In this document: in pieces, positions 22,139 through 33,700 of the stretch | Position numbering within the stretch: position 1 is the stretch's first letter | Layout of the letters: the number at the start of each line of letters is the position of its first letter | Source: Tenebrio molitor | Taxonomy: Eukaryota; Arthropoda; Insecta; Coleoptera; Tenebrionidae | Direction: 5' to 3' | Length of the DNA: 64,000 nucleotides | Assembly (NCBI RefSeq): GCF_963966145.1 | Contig: NC_091052.1 | Location: 9,548,001 to 9,612,000 of the forward strand | Translations under genes and position numbers: made by a program | The notes under the pieces: model-generated | Told to the model about the DNA's origin: nothing | The model's database searches: none | Seen by the model: the letters and a program-made list of their open reading frames with translations, nothing else

Positions 22139-25100
22139 TATTTAAAAAAAAATAAATAATACAGAGAAAAATAAAGCAGAATCTAATTATTTACATTTGT
22201 GAAAAGATAAATAACTTTTAATGGGTTGCAAGATTCCAGTTTGTTAAAATAATTTTTGAAGCATTTTAATATTGTGAATAACATGAAGGTCATGAAACTC
22301 TTAAATAGCTTGTTTATTCTAGTTTTCAGTATACTAATTTTAATAAAAATAACTAAAAACTTCCACAGATCGTACTATACTTTTGTAACACTCGAAGGAT
22401 CTAATTCTTTTACAAGTAAAGTACATATTTTTCTTGGTTCTTCAAATTGTTCTGGTGCTTATCTTGGTGCTTGTTTTCTTCTTCGTGGATATACGAGTAC
22501 CAGAATTTTTTTCTTTAATTTTATTAAGAGAGGATTATTATTTGACACTTTATGCCTGCAGCATAACGTTAGAATTTTTGAACGACTATACAACATTTTT
22601 TGAACCAATCAATATAAATTGATATTTTGAAATATCTAGTCGAGATTTTCACGTTTCAAAATAAATCTGAAACAATTTAGAATATTGTAAAATCTCTGAG
22701 TTAATTACGATGACACTTTGAAAAATTTCTCTTCGTGAAATGGACATTTTATGATCCCGGAATTGATTGTACTCACTCCTGACATAAATCTAAATAGGCT
22801 CGAGAGAGCAGAGGCCGTAAAGTAACAGATTACTGTCATTAAAGTCCGTATTTAAATTCCATTGTTATCGTGTTGATTACATTCTAATAAAATAAGAGCC
22901 ATCAGCCGTTTCCTCTCAACAATCATGAAAAATCCCGGTCCATTTTTGCAACTACGCTTACTTTTATGCAAATTAGACTGTGATTCTGTTTGCACAGACG
23001 ACGGTGGTTTGTCAGTCACAGTCTGAATAGTCTAGTACAAAGTGTCTCTCGCTTATGAATAGGCAGTGACGTTAATAAACTCGAGCTTTTTCTAGAGTGA
23101 TCCAATTTGGGAGCTTTTTGATGGCTCTGCTTTGCGAAAGCAAAGTCCTCTTTGCGTCCCTCATTTCGAAACAGGTCGAATAGTGCTCGTCTAGTTTATC
23201 TTTCATAATGCAATTCGCACAGATTCATTCAGAAAATATTTCCTGCTTGTCCCGCTAGATAATATTTCAAGTTTTAAATTTAAATTTTTGGAATTCACTC
23301 GACCAGACTCCTATTACAAAACCGCAATCCCCAAAAAAATACAGAAGAATACTCGGAATATATGTTTAAAATATTCATAACATTTCCGCTCGCAGTCTCC
23401 GCTTAATATTTTCTGCGTAATTAATTACGGAAAAATGTCTTTCACGTATTAATTTCAGGGATCCTAGCAAATCAATTTTTTTCCCAAGCGATCTAACAAC
23501 AATTACCATCAATGTTAGATATTTATGTGTTTTGTTTAAGAGATTGATGTAAAATATGGACGTGTTTACACTATTTTATTTCGCTATTGCTAATTAATGC
23601 ACAATTGGAAAAAATGCCGATAAATGGGTGTTAACAAGCGCAGACATATTAATTAATTCTGAAAACCGTATATAGAGTGTTCGTTTGTGGGTAATTGGGC
23701 AGCTAAAGGCAACTGCACATTAGTCGCGTACAAATAAGAGCATTTTCTCATTACCGCTCGCATCTGAAATTTCAGTATGGATGACTCACTAGTCCTGACG
23801 CAATTAATTGAAATGCAAGCAAGTCTTGTTGAAATTTAACAATCATGCTCCAAGTGCGGTCCGATTGAAACGATCGTGTCGATTGACGCCGTTTTCCGGG
23901 AAGATTGTCGTTGAGCGCGATGTGCATGACGTACTTCCTGTTTTAAATTGTCCGATTTGAGCATGTTAAGTGGTGGAAGTCGACGGGAATGATTGATAGA
24001 TGTGCAGCGAGCGATTAAACGTGTAAAAATGGAGTTCTTGGATTGGTGGAGTTGGAGTGAAGAGATCAGGCAGGTCAAGTTATTCCATCCGTGGAATGGC
24101 AAGTGTTATAGCAATATGAAAACGTATCCGTTGGACCAGCTGTTTCGATTTCACGCTTGTCTGCCTACTGTACTCACTCACTGGATGGGTATTTTTATAA
24201 ACATACGCTGCAATGAAGTTGTATTACTATTACTAATAAAATATGGTCTGGCCTGTCGGTCCTCGGACTGGCTACATATAGACATTTTCATAAATTATGA
24301 ACGAGCGTGACGCTCGATGGCCCACTTGAAGCGCTACCACGTACGACTATTTTTGAAAGGTGCTATCAATAATAAAGGCAAAACGTACACGAAGGGTGGA
24401 TAAAAGTGAACATCGGATTAGAAGACAAGTGGCTATTTTTTCGCTCTCCTGACACCTAAAGTAATCGGCATGTTGCTGCAGGATTGTTTGCTTTGTGACG
24501 ATTGTTCCTTTGATAACTACTGGACACTAAGCTTAAAAAAATAAAGCGCTATTTTTGAGATATTGTACTGAACAAACCTCGCACTCCACTGAAGAGCAGC
24601 TGAAAATATATCATGTTCTGGAAGTTGCGGAGATTCAACACTCTCTTGTCTGTGCATGTTTGTATTTAATGTTTAATGTTCTAGTTTCATTGATAAAATT
24701 CAGAATAATCTTAGCTCTCTTGGAATTGGAGTGTCTTACTACAAGTCATCGTAAACCACATGTCATTTGAAACTAGGTTAAGAGAATAAAAATCACATTC
24801 ATAACTACGAGTGCTACAAGATCCACATTAACTCAACACTAAGAATATGAGAAGTTTTTCTCTCGTATTTTACTTCAAACATGAGTCAAGGTGTTTAAAC
24901 AGAAGGAGGATGAAGATAAATTTCATCTACGAAGTTGTGAGGAACTTATTACTAAGGAGAATATTTAAAAAAAGCCAAACAATTTAGTAACAAAATGTTA
25001 GTTACCAGTGGGTGAAGGTTTCTCTTTCGTTCACTTCTCTTTCGCTCATCATTCTTCGATCACTATCTTTCACTCACTGGTTTTCATTCACTAGTAAATT

Positions 25101-25400
25101 TTTCCAATTTTTTCTGATAACGTAATTTAATTTTTTAGCCAACATTTAATACCTCACGGCACTTGCCTCTTCCAGGACATCAACAGGAACTCTTCATCAT
25201 CCATTTCCACAATTTCCACAATGTGTACACAACTACTTTATTGACCTTCCAAACCCTGTTTATTTTGTATTTTTTTCCATAGCAACAGATCCGTCCAAAA
25301 ATGTGATTTATTCTTATTTAAAATTTTGAATACAAAGTTACAGATTGACTTTCTAAGGAGGTATCGAACAAAACCAAATACAGCACTCGAGAGTAAGGCC
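22139..25400. other. Intergenic stretch without supported genes
   Basis: Contains a 115-codon open frame at 22256-22603 with hydrophobic stretches, but it is AT-driven, without recognisable family features or a good start context, so it is not called. A short hairpin CTTTGCGAAAGCAAAG lies near 23132. A CT-rich stretch repeating TTTCGTTCAC- and TCACTCAC-like words is at about 25.02-25.10 kb. Confidence 0.45.
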
Positions 25401-25467
25401 GCTTTCGTTCACTTGAATTGCATCGCTCCGCTTCGTGAACGAACACGCAATTCGCGTGAACGAAAGC
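25401..25467. repeat. Foldback palindrome, 67 bp
   Basis: The arms GCTTTCGTTCAC and GTGAACGAAAGC are perfectly complementary. The inner segments TTGAATTGC and GCAATTCGC continue the stem with few mismatches around a GAACGAAC-containing loop. GC-rich compared with its flanks. Probably a small foldback mobile element. Confidence 0.6.
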
Positions 25468-25934
25468 TTTGCTTTTTTAATTCCTACTGTAAAAAATGTT
25501 GGTTTATTTATGATTTGAGTGTTTACCAGAAATGTTAATGTGTTAGTCTGGTTTTAGTTGAAATCTTTTCATTCTTGAAACCAATAGATCCATTTATTGA
25601 AAATATATATTTAACAAAAAATATTGAAAACAAGTTCTGCAGAAAAAATTAGTAGTTACTTAAATAAAATTTCTACGCGTCTTTACTTGTTATTAATTTG
25701 ATCCAAAATGTTTTGCTACAGGTTTTAAAAATGCAAATCTTTTTCTTTTCTTGTAGTTCTTTTTATTGCCATAAATAGCACTAAGTGAAAATTGTAATTC
25801 TTATCAACTACATATTAAAAAAAAAGAAATAGTAATATCCAGATGAATGAATAAAGACAGATTTAACAGAAATTTGTATTTTTAAAAAATCGCAATGGTT
25901 AATTTTAGTGTGCTGATTTGACGCCAAGTAAATA

Positions 25935-26121
25935 TCGGGTGTTCAGTTAAATTTCTCTTCAAAGTTGGCGCTGATTGTGAACGTACCTTTCATCAGTCTG
26001 CAGAAACAACGCAAAAAGTGAGGTTAGATTTAAACAGCTGATCCGTGATCTGTAATCTTTGGTGCGTTCACAATCGACTCTTCACCGGCAACTTTGAGGA
26101 GAAATTTAAATGAACACCCGA
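25935..26121 (+). mobile_element. MITE family A, copy 2 (187 bp)
   Basis: Starts TCGGGTGTTCAGTTAAATTT after TA and ends GAACACCCGA. The interior words AGGTTAGATTTAAACAGCTG and GATCCGTGATCTGTAAT match copy 1. The 3' flank is CA rather than TA, so the duplication has decayed. The left arm has an internal deletion relative to copy 1. Confidence 0.85.
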
Positions 26122-29100
26122 CAAATTTGTTTGTCTTGGAAATTCTACCTGAATGTGCACAGAAAAAAATGCAAGATAAGATAAATTTTGCTTTTCTTGT
26201 TTTATTTTAAATCGTGCAGAAAGGTTCTCTTCTTCTGTCTTGGAAACATTTTCAAACGGAAGAGGGAATTTTCAAGAGTGGAGTTTGAAATCTGACACTT
26301 TTTTCCCATTTGACATTTTTTTCTTTGTTCTAATTTATTTCTCTTGCCGTTGCCATAAATAGCCCTGATCTCAGAATGACGAAGAAAATGCAAATCTCAA
26401 TCGTGAAAACTACCTATTTAACAACGTAATTGTTAACGTTTTGTTGTGGCTTTTCCAATTAACCGAAGCACTCATAAATCATAGCAAAGTTACAATTAAA
26501 AAGCAATAAAGATGCCTTCCGCTTGTCTCTCGTCACACACTGAAAACAATCCAGATATAAAACTACTTTACAAAGATGTGATCAGATTGTTTTCAATATC
26601 CTAAAAATAAATATCGTATTTTTAAAATCAAAATAATCAAATTTGTTATGGTAGAGAAACTGGACCGAAAATATTCCCAAAGTAGCTTTCGCTTCGCATT
26701 TAATATATACCACAATAATTGGATATTTCGCTTTGACAAATACAAAAACATTAAAATAATTTTTCCCTTTCAATTTGTCCAACACGTCCAATTATTTTCG
26801 TACATATTTCGCAATATGAAACAAACAGTAACGTGATGACTGAAAAATGTGCAACATAAATTTTGTGTGCACAAAACGAAAATGTGTCTGTTATTATTTA
26901 TGAATATTATTCGTTGCAAAATTTAATGAAAATGGTGCATCAATACTGCTATTGCGTTTGTGCGGCGCAACGTAATGTACCGTAGTGACAAATTCAAAAC
27001 AAATTATACAGAAATAAGAACAATAGCCACGAAAACGAGTGGAATACATTAGCAATTCAAATTCGTCCAATAAATAAAATAATAAAGACATTAGCGGTGA
27101 CATACCGGAATCGATTTGTTTTTAATTTAATAATAAATTAGCGTCGGCAAACCAGAATTGTCCGAACGGGAGAGTTACGATTACGATCACAGAAACATTA
27201 ATTGGAAAGTTTCCCGACGTTTCATTATAAAATTAAACATATTTTCGGCAATTTAATCTAATTAGGTGAGCCGTGCTTACTCCGCAACAACAATAACACG
27301 AACGAGGCCGGGAAGGGTTGCGAATTTATCTGATATTTGGCCACTTTAATTTTAGTTTGAAGTAAGTTAAATTCGGGTTTAATGTCGTTAGAGGGAAGAG
27401 TTTTGTTGTCGCGGAAATTCCGTCATCATCGAGTGGGGTGGTGGTGGCGATGCAAATTTCGCATTTCCATGGCATACATCTGCATCAGTGAAATTCCTCT
27501 CTCCAGATATACATATAAATCCATCTCAGATGCAAGAGAAACAACAATGAAGCTGACAGGCCGGTTGTCAAACTGCCGGGAAAGATATATTTGCACAAGG
27601 GCAAAGGTTCAGGATTCGATCCATAATGGTAAATCTAAGTTGACCTTGTAACCAGCAGGCGACCGTGTCTGGAGAGCAGATAAGCAAGATGGATACTGGA
27701 TTAGAATTGTATCAAATTCGGTCGATTTGCATAAACACTCGCCGGAACAATGGCGCGAGTCCTTGCATTCTATTAGGGTCACGTGAAAATCTCCGAAACG
27801 AGCACTTTTCAACTTTCTAAACTAGTGCCATCGGGCGATCACGAAAATGCATTTTTCTTCGACTTTATTGAACCAATAAAAATCGGAACGGAATGTCAGA
27901 GATGCCGTCCATCTGACGCTGATTGGCGACTAACAACTTAAATTAACATAAATTTATGTGGTGTTGGATTATTAAGTCGCAAATCGCAAATCGAGACAAA
28001 TTGACGATGGAGAAAGGCGGCGGACGGGGAACTCGTCTGCTTTAAATTAGTCTTTTATTGAATCGAGATAAAACTTTGTCCCGAACAAAAAAAATAATTG
28101 AAACGGTCTTTTCTTTCGCTTCTAATAACTTTGCGCTTTGATGAACTCCGACCCGGAGAGATCTCGCCGGCTCGAGTTGCCTCCAGATTCTTCCTCATAA
28201 ATTCGTACGCTAATCACCGATGTGTCCAATTAATTAGCGAACCAACACAAATTGTTCGCCCATTCCTCACATTCTGCCCAATGTATCGGATTCCGTTTTT
28301 GCGCCGTTTAGACCAGTTCAGAAATGCCAAATATGCTTCTTCGCCAGGGTTACACTATTAATTAGCGGAAGCGACTTAGAAAATTCAAATTTTAAAGATG
28401 CCTTTCACATATTTTTCTTTAACTAGCATTACCCTTGACAGTTATGTGGCTGCGAGGAAAATTTAATGAACCTTCTTCAAAAATCCACAAAATCGCCGAA
28501 TTATTGTTCACGCGCGATTGCTTTTTTACAAAAAACTGCAATTCAATCGAATCGAACCCACATAAAATGACATTAAAATAAATAAATGCACCGGACTCGG
28601 TACTTTTGCAAACGCAATTATTTTATGTACATATTTGGAATAATAACTCTCTAAATCACCACTAATAACCACTCGCACATAAACAGTATTCATTCAACAG
28701 AGAGCCAATAAATTTTAATTATTATTTTTATCCAAATTGTATTTGTTCAGTTGGATCGATTTTCACTCGCCGATTCATTTGGGATAAAATTTTCGGTGTC
28801 GAAATTTTGTTTCTTCTAATTCTGCAAAGCTCACCGAGGCAAAATCAATTTAACGATTCGTCGATGAGGAACACACACGCCTCGTTACATTTTACTCTTT
28901 GGGCTCGCCGCCCAAATTCCGTTTTATTTGTTGCCATCTTTGATATCATTTTTTGTGCAAAATTTCGCGGCAATTAAAGCATTTTTCGAATATCGCGGCG
29001 CGCCGAGAGGATTGAAATTGTTAACAGGAAAATTTGTTACGCTCGGGGAAATGCCGGAGAATTTCTAATTTTATGGAAAATTCGTTGGACTGTGAAATGG

Positions 29101-30387
29101 ACTGAACTGTTTAGCGGAATCTTGTGTGGTGATTGATTAGTCGAAAGGTGTTGGGAAATTAATTATTCTCGATCGTAAAAATTTGCTGGATGCGTTTTTA
29201 TGGTCGCAATTAAGAGTTTTGGCTTTGTACTCGGTCTTTGTCCAGATTAGTGGAAAAAATTAATTTATTAAAATTCCTGGCAATTATTATAATTAATGTG
29301 TGTGAAACGCCGAAAAGTGAGCAGATCGGCTGCGGTTGGGCAAAACCGGTGTTGACATTTGAGTTTTTTGAATCGTACTATAAATTAATTAGTATGCTGA
29401 GGCTCTCACATAAAACAAAATATATTTTATGTAATCTGATTCGGAGATGCGATAAGAGTTTGTTCTTAATTAAATTACAAAAAGGAATCCAGATAGAAAA
29501 TGTCGAACGACGAAAACTGACTTTTTATAATAATCCAACTGTCAAAACAATATGTGGGAATGTTTTTACGTCTCAATTTTGTAATTTTGGTGTCTATTAC
29601 TTTATCAAGTTTCCATCATAAGGCCACGATGGTCATTTGCATACCCACTCTTAATGGTAAGTGCTCGCATCTTTACTGTTTTTCGACAAATAGACAGCCA
29701 GATTGCCACCGATTTACATACTCCACCAGCCAACAGAAGGTCTAATTTACATGCTTTTAAAACTAAGAGCCACCAGTTTCGACATTTATATCTAAAATGG
29801 TGGAAACGGCACCATTACAATAACATTCTCGCCGGTTGGCCGACATGCCTAATTATTTTTTGTCCCACTCATTACAATCACAAACTAGCTGATAAAACTA
29901 AAATCTAATTGCATTTTTCAAGTGTGGCCGATGTTTTCATCAAAGGTTGTCTTAATGTATACAAATTGCATTTGCATTTCTTTCACGCGGCGTCCATGAT
30001 TATTGCCGTGGCAGGCATCTCTTGACTGCATTTAATGAGAATTTATCTTAAGGCGCATTACAAACTCGTATAGGTGACAATCATTGTCGTTCAAACAACT
30101 TTTCACTTTGATTTGCTAAGAGAACGTGTGTTAAACTATGTCTGCCGAGCGTGCAGCCAATGAAAACCGAGTTTCCACCAACATTCCCGGAAATTACCAC
30201 TTATTATTGCTCTAATCACTACGCGATAAATAAATTAGCCGTTCTCCTGTCTTGAAAACATGCCGCCGCCTAAATGAATGCATAAGTAATCGACTCGTTA
30301 CGATATTTCATTTAATTGCGTACTTAGCATTGTTCCCAGCGACATTTTGTTTCAAAAAAAAATCTAATATCCATTTCTTCTTTCAAG
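26122..30387. other. Upstream region of the ADAMTS gene, no supported exon
   Basis: The missing 5' exon(s) of the ADAMTS gene (start codon and signal peptide, ending in phase 1) should lie here or further left. I could not find a convincing signal-peptide exon with a donor. The frame directly preceding 30388 reads hydrophobic but contains the polypyrimidine tract of the acceptor and has no ATG in frame near its start, so it is treated as intron. Confidence 0.4.
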
Positions 30388-30761
30388 GGCGCTACACTAG
30401 GGACATTGACAATTTTAGACTAACTGTCCCGTTCAAAGTCTTGGGCAATGGTGAGTTCACCTCATTCAAAATCCCTACTTTCTACAAGCAAAATTTCCAT
30501 AAAGAGAGACGAAAACGATCCCTCGACGATCCAGAAGTCGTCCATTATATTATCCACTTGAATGGGAACAAGTACCAAGCACATCTTTGGCCAAATCATC
30601 ATTTGGTCTCACCAGATGCGGTTTTCGAAAAGCGTAGGCCTAAGCTCAAGGTTCAAGATAGGATGATTCAGAAGTTGGATGACGAAAAAATGTGTCATTA
30701 TACGGGGGAGATCAAGGGAGAAGAGGGATCTAGAGTGGCTCTAACGACGTGTAACGGCTTG
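30388..30761 (+). CDS. AdamTS: ADAMTS visible exon 1: propeptide
   Basis: Acceptor TTCTTCTTTCAAG, phase 1 entry. Encodes about 124 residues of the M12B propeptide, containing the furin-type site RRKR|SLDD and ending EEGSRVALTTCNGL. Donor G|GTATGA, phase 0. The codon split at its 5' border shows that at least one earlier coding exon exists. Confidence 0.9.
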
Positions 30762-33700
30762 GTATGAATTACTGTTTTATTATTTATTTAAAATGTATTT
30801 GTTACCAAATTTTTTAGTACCACATAATTTAAAAGAAATATGTTATATTTGACAATAAATATTGGGAAATATACCGGGTGTAGAATGGATTTTGGTACAT
30901 AGGCAGTTAGGCACTTTACGTGTAAAAGTAAAAATCCTCGGATATTGGCTCCTCTAATTATTTTAGAACAAAGCCTTAAATACAAAAGTTGTGGAGTTTT
31001 GAATATGGTTCCCAATTCTATTTTTTTTGTGTGTTTTTTAACAACTTTCGGAAGTACAAAATAATGGAAATATACAGGAGTCGTAGTACTCGTACTTATT
31101 ATTTTACTTAATATGATTTTATATACGAGCCAACACAGCAATAGCTAGCGTAAAGATATGTATGGGGTCTTCAGTTAAATTTCTCCTCAAAGCTGGCGTT
31201 GAAGAACCGATCGTGAACGCACCATAGATCACGGATCAGCTGTTTAAATCTAACCTCTATTTGGGTTGTTTGAGTTTTTATTTTGCAGATTGACGAGTGG
31301 TGCGTTCACAATCGACGCCAACTTTGAGGAGGGATTAAAATGAACACCCGATATAAGACACTGGTGTAAAAAATATCAATGGGCAATGACATATCTTAGA
31401 AAATTGTTTTATTCATAATTGTGCCATAATTAGTGTTAACAGTAATAAGATCTTCTAAAATTACATTTGTTCATTTATTTTAAATGCATTGGAGATTTAT
31501 GAAACAAGAACTTTACTTATGTGATGAAGATTTTGCTAAGAGGCAGCAATAAAGATATGTACATATAAATGATTTTTTATTATACCTGAATCATAATTCC
31601 TGTTTTTGACACTAAAATGCGTGCGAAAATAGTTATTTGTACAACTAGTTATGAAAGTCATACTTTTTTTCACGAATTTGTAGATTGATTACGAGGGCGT
31701 AGCCCGAGTTAATCAAGCAAATAAGTGAAAAAAAGAGACTTTCATAACGTGTTGTACACACTATTTTTTGCATATCTATGTAAGTTGAGAAATTTGGTCC
31801 AAAAGGATTTAAAAAAAATAACAAAAAAAAATAGGTATGCTTTGACAATGATCTCCAAGGAAATGGAATAAAATGATGCAAAAAAGTACAACTTTCACTA
31901 CGATTTTTCGTGTAAAAAAGTGCTACTTTCACTACGATTTTGCGTGTAAAAAAGTGCCACTTTCATTACGATATGCCTTTAAAACACTAGGGGCCAGTTT
32001 ATAGAAAGAGAATTAAATATTTAATTCGAATTAAATTAAATTAAATTACATAATTAAATTAAATTAAAACACTTGTATCATAATACATATACAATTTTTT
32101 AATATATGAGTGGCAATATTTGCTCGTCAACAAGATAGTGCGTGTTTCAACACGGATAGAATTACCGCAAGGGATGTATTGTTCGTTTGTCATTGTAAAA
32201 ATTTACTTTTGCTTCAAAGACTTTCATCATTGTCAATGAAAACCTTCTAAAAATAAATAAACAACTTTAGTTGAGACGTAACAAGCCTTATAACAGATAT
32301 TCTCAGGCACTTCAAAAAAGGATAGAAACAAAGCAGATTCAATTTCGGTGTTGAATAGTCTTCGGAAATCCTTTTTGGCCAGTTTTTTAGGTTGCTCCTT
32401 TCATTCAAATCCGCTGGCATTTTTTTCTTCACTTTATCCGAATATTTTTAATAAAAAACCTTCTGAAAGCATACTTGTTATATTTCTAAAATAAAATTCT
32501 TTATTTATTTAAGACTTAACAAGCTCTTAACCTGTGTTGCAGAGGTAGATTTTAGCAGAGAAAAAAAAACAAGAGTATTTTTAGAGAATTTCTGTCTAAA
32601 ACTTGACCAAATAAATGTATAAAGAAATTCAGAGATATTCCGGAATCCAATAAGAGAAATGTAACGTAGTCGAAATCTAAGTCAATAAAAAAACATTCCG
32701 GAAAAAATGTGTATTTTTTATGTAAGATATAATATCAAATGAAGTTTGTAGGGGCAAATGTGAAACCGATTAAGAGGAGGGATGGAAAATTTACTAGACT
32801 GATTTTTCCAATTTTAAAAAATGATTGTGTATTGTGTGGAGATATTTTAATATGTGTCAAAACTAACGGGTGTAATTTAGAATGTTGTTGTTTCGTACAT
32901 GAAGTCGAGGCAAAAATGTTTCATTAATTAAAGTGGAATGGAACATTTGACGTCGAAAAATAATTAATATTAATTTACTGAAAACAGCATTAACATAGAA
33001 TTGCGATATCATTAGCCGCCAAAAAATAACAACTCGCGTTCTGTTTAAATATGAAAGAGGAAACTGTGCGAGCATAAAGCGAGCGCTCGGGGGTTGACAC
33101 CCCGCATGCCTCTCTTACCCCGAGCGTTTTTCCGGTGGTTGCGGCGCTAACAAGAAGAGAGCGTCTTTTTCCAGGCTGGATGTATTAATCACTATTTTCT
33201 AGGCAGGTTACATTACGATCGGGGGCAAACGATATTTCATCGAGCCGGTCCAAGAGCACGTCCCGAACGGAAGCGGTCAACACCTGCACGTCCTCTACGA
33301 GAGGTATCCGCGCGAAGACGAAATGCAGACGAACAGATGCGGCACCTCTTCCAATTGGGAGGAGGCGTGGAAGAGGAGGTTTGTACGTGAATACCGGCGA
33401 GGTGCCGAACCGGAGAAGAGAGGCACCGAGAGTCTCCACCGCTACCTGGAAACTCTGATCGTCTGCGACAAGAAATTCCTCGACTACCACAAGAACATCG
33501 ATCAGGAAACTTACGTCCTGACAATCATGAATATGGTAGTATCGCTTGGAATTATTCCGGTTGATAGGGATCTCTAATTATTATTACTAAATGACGCGAT
33601 AACATCTCTATTATGGCACGGAAATCTTAACTAATCAAAATTCGATGTGTTTCTAATAATAATCCGGATCGATAGGGCCTCATTAATTAAGGCGGCCTTA

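Larger units (their letters stand above)
30762..33202 (+). other. ADAMTS intron between visible exons 1 and 2, transposon-rich
   Basis: 2.4 kb holding a half copy of MITE family E (30874 onwards), MITE family A copy 3, a foldback element (31638-31759), a 34-bp tandem repeat (31877-31975), an AATTA-type simple repeat near 32.03 kb and a hairpin close to the 3' splice site. No additional exon is needed for the reading frame. Confidence 0.8.

Noticed and set aside
22256..22603. 115-codon open frame with hydrophobic segments
   Set aside because: AT-driven composition, no family resemblance, overlapping second frame, and no promoter or splice context.
25020..25100. CT-rich TTTCGTTCAC/TCACTCAC stretch as a tandem repeat or CRISPR-like array
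   Set aside because: Units are irregular without spacers; it is simple-sequence drift in a eukaryotic genome.
30252..30387. Hydrophobic reading upstream of ADAMTS visible exon 1 as its signal peptide
   Set aside because: It has no in-frame ATG at a sensible place and includes the polypyrimidine tract and AAG acceptor; the phase pattern also calls for an upstream exon.
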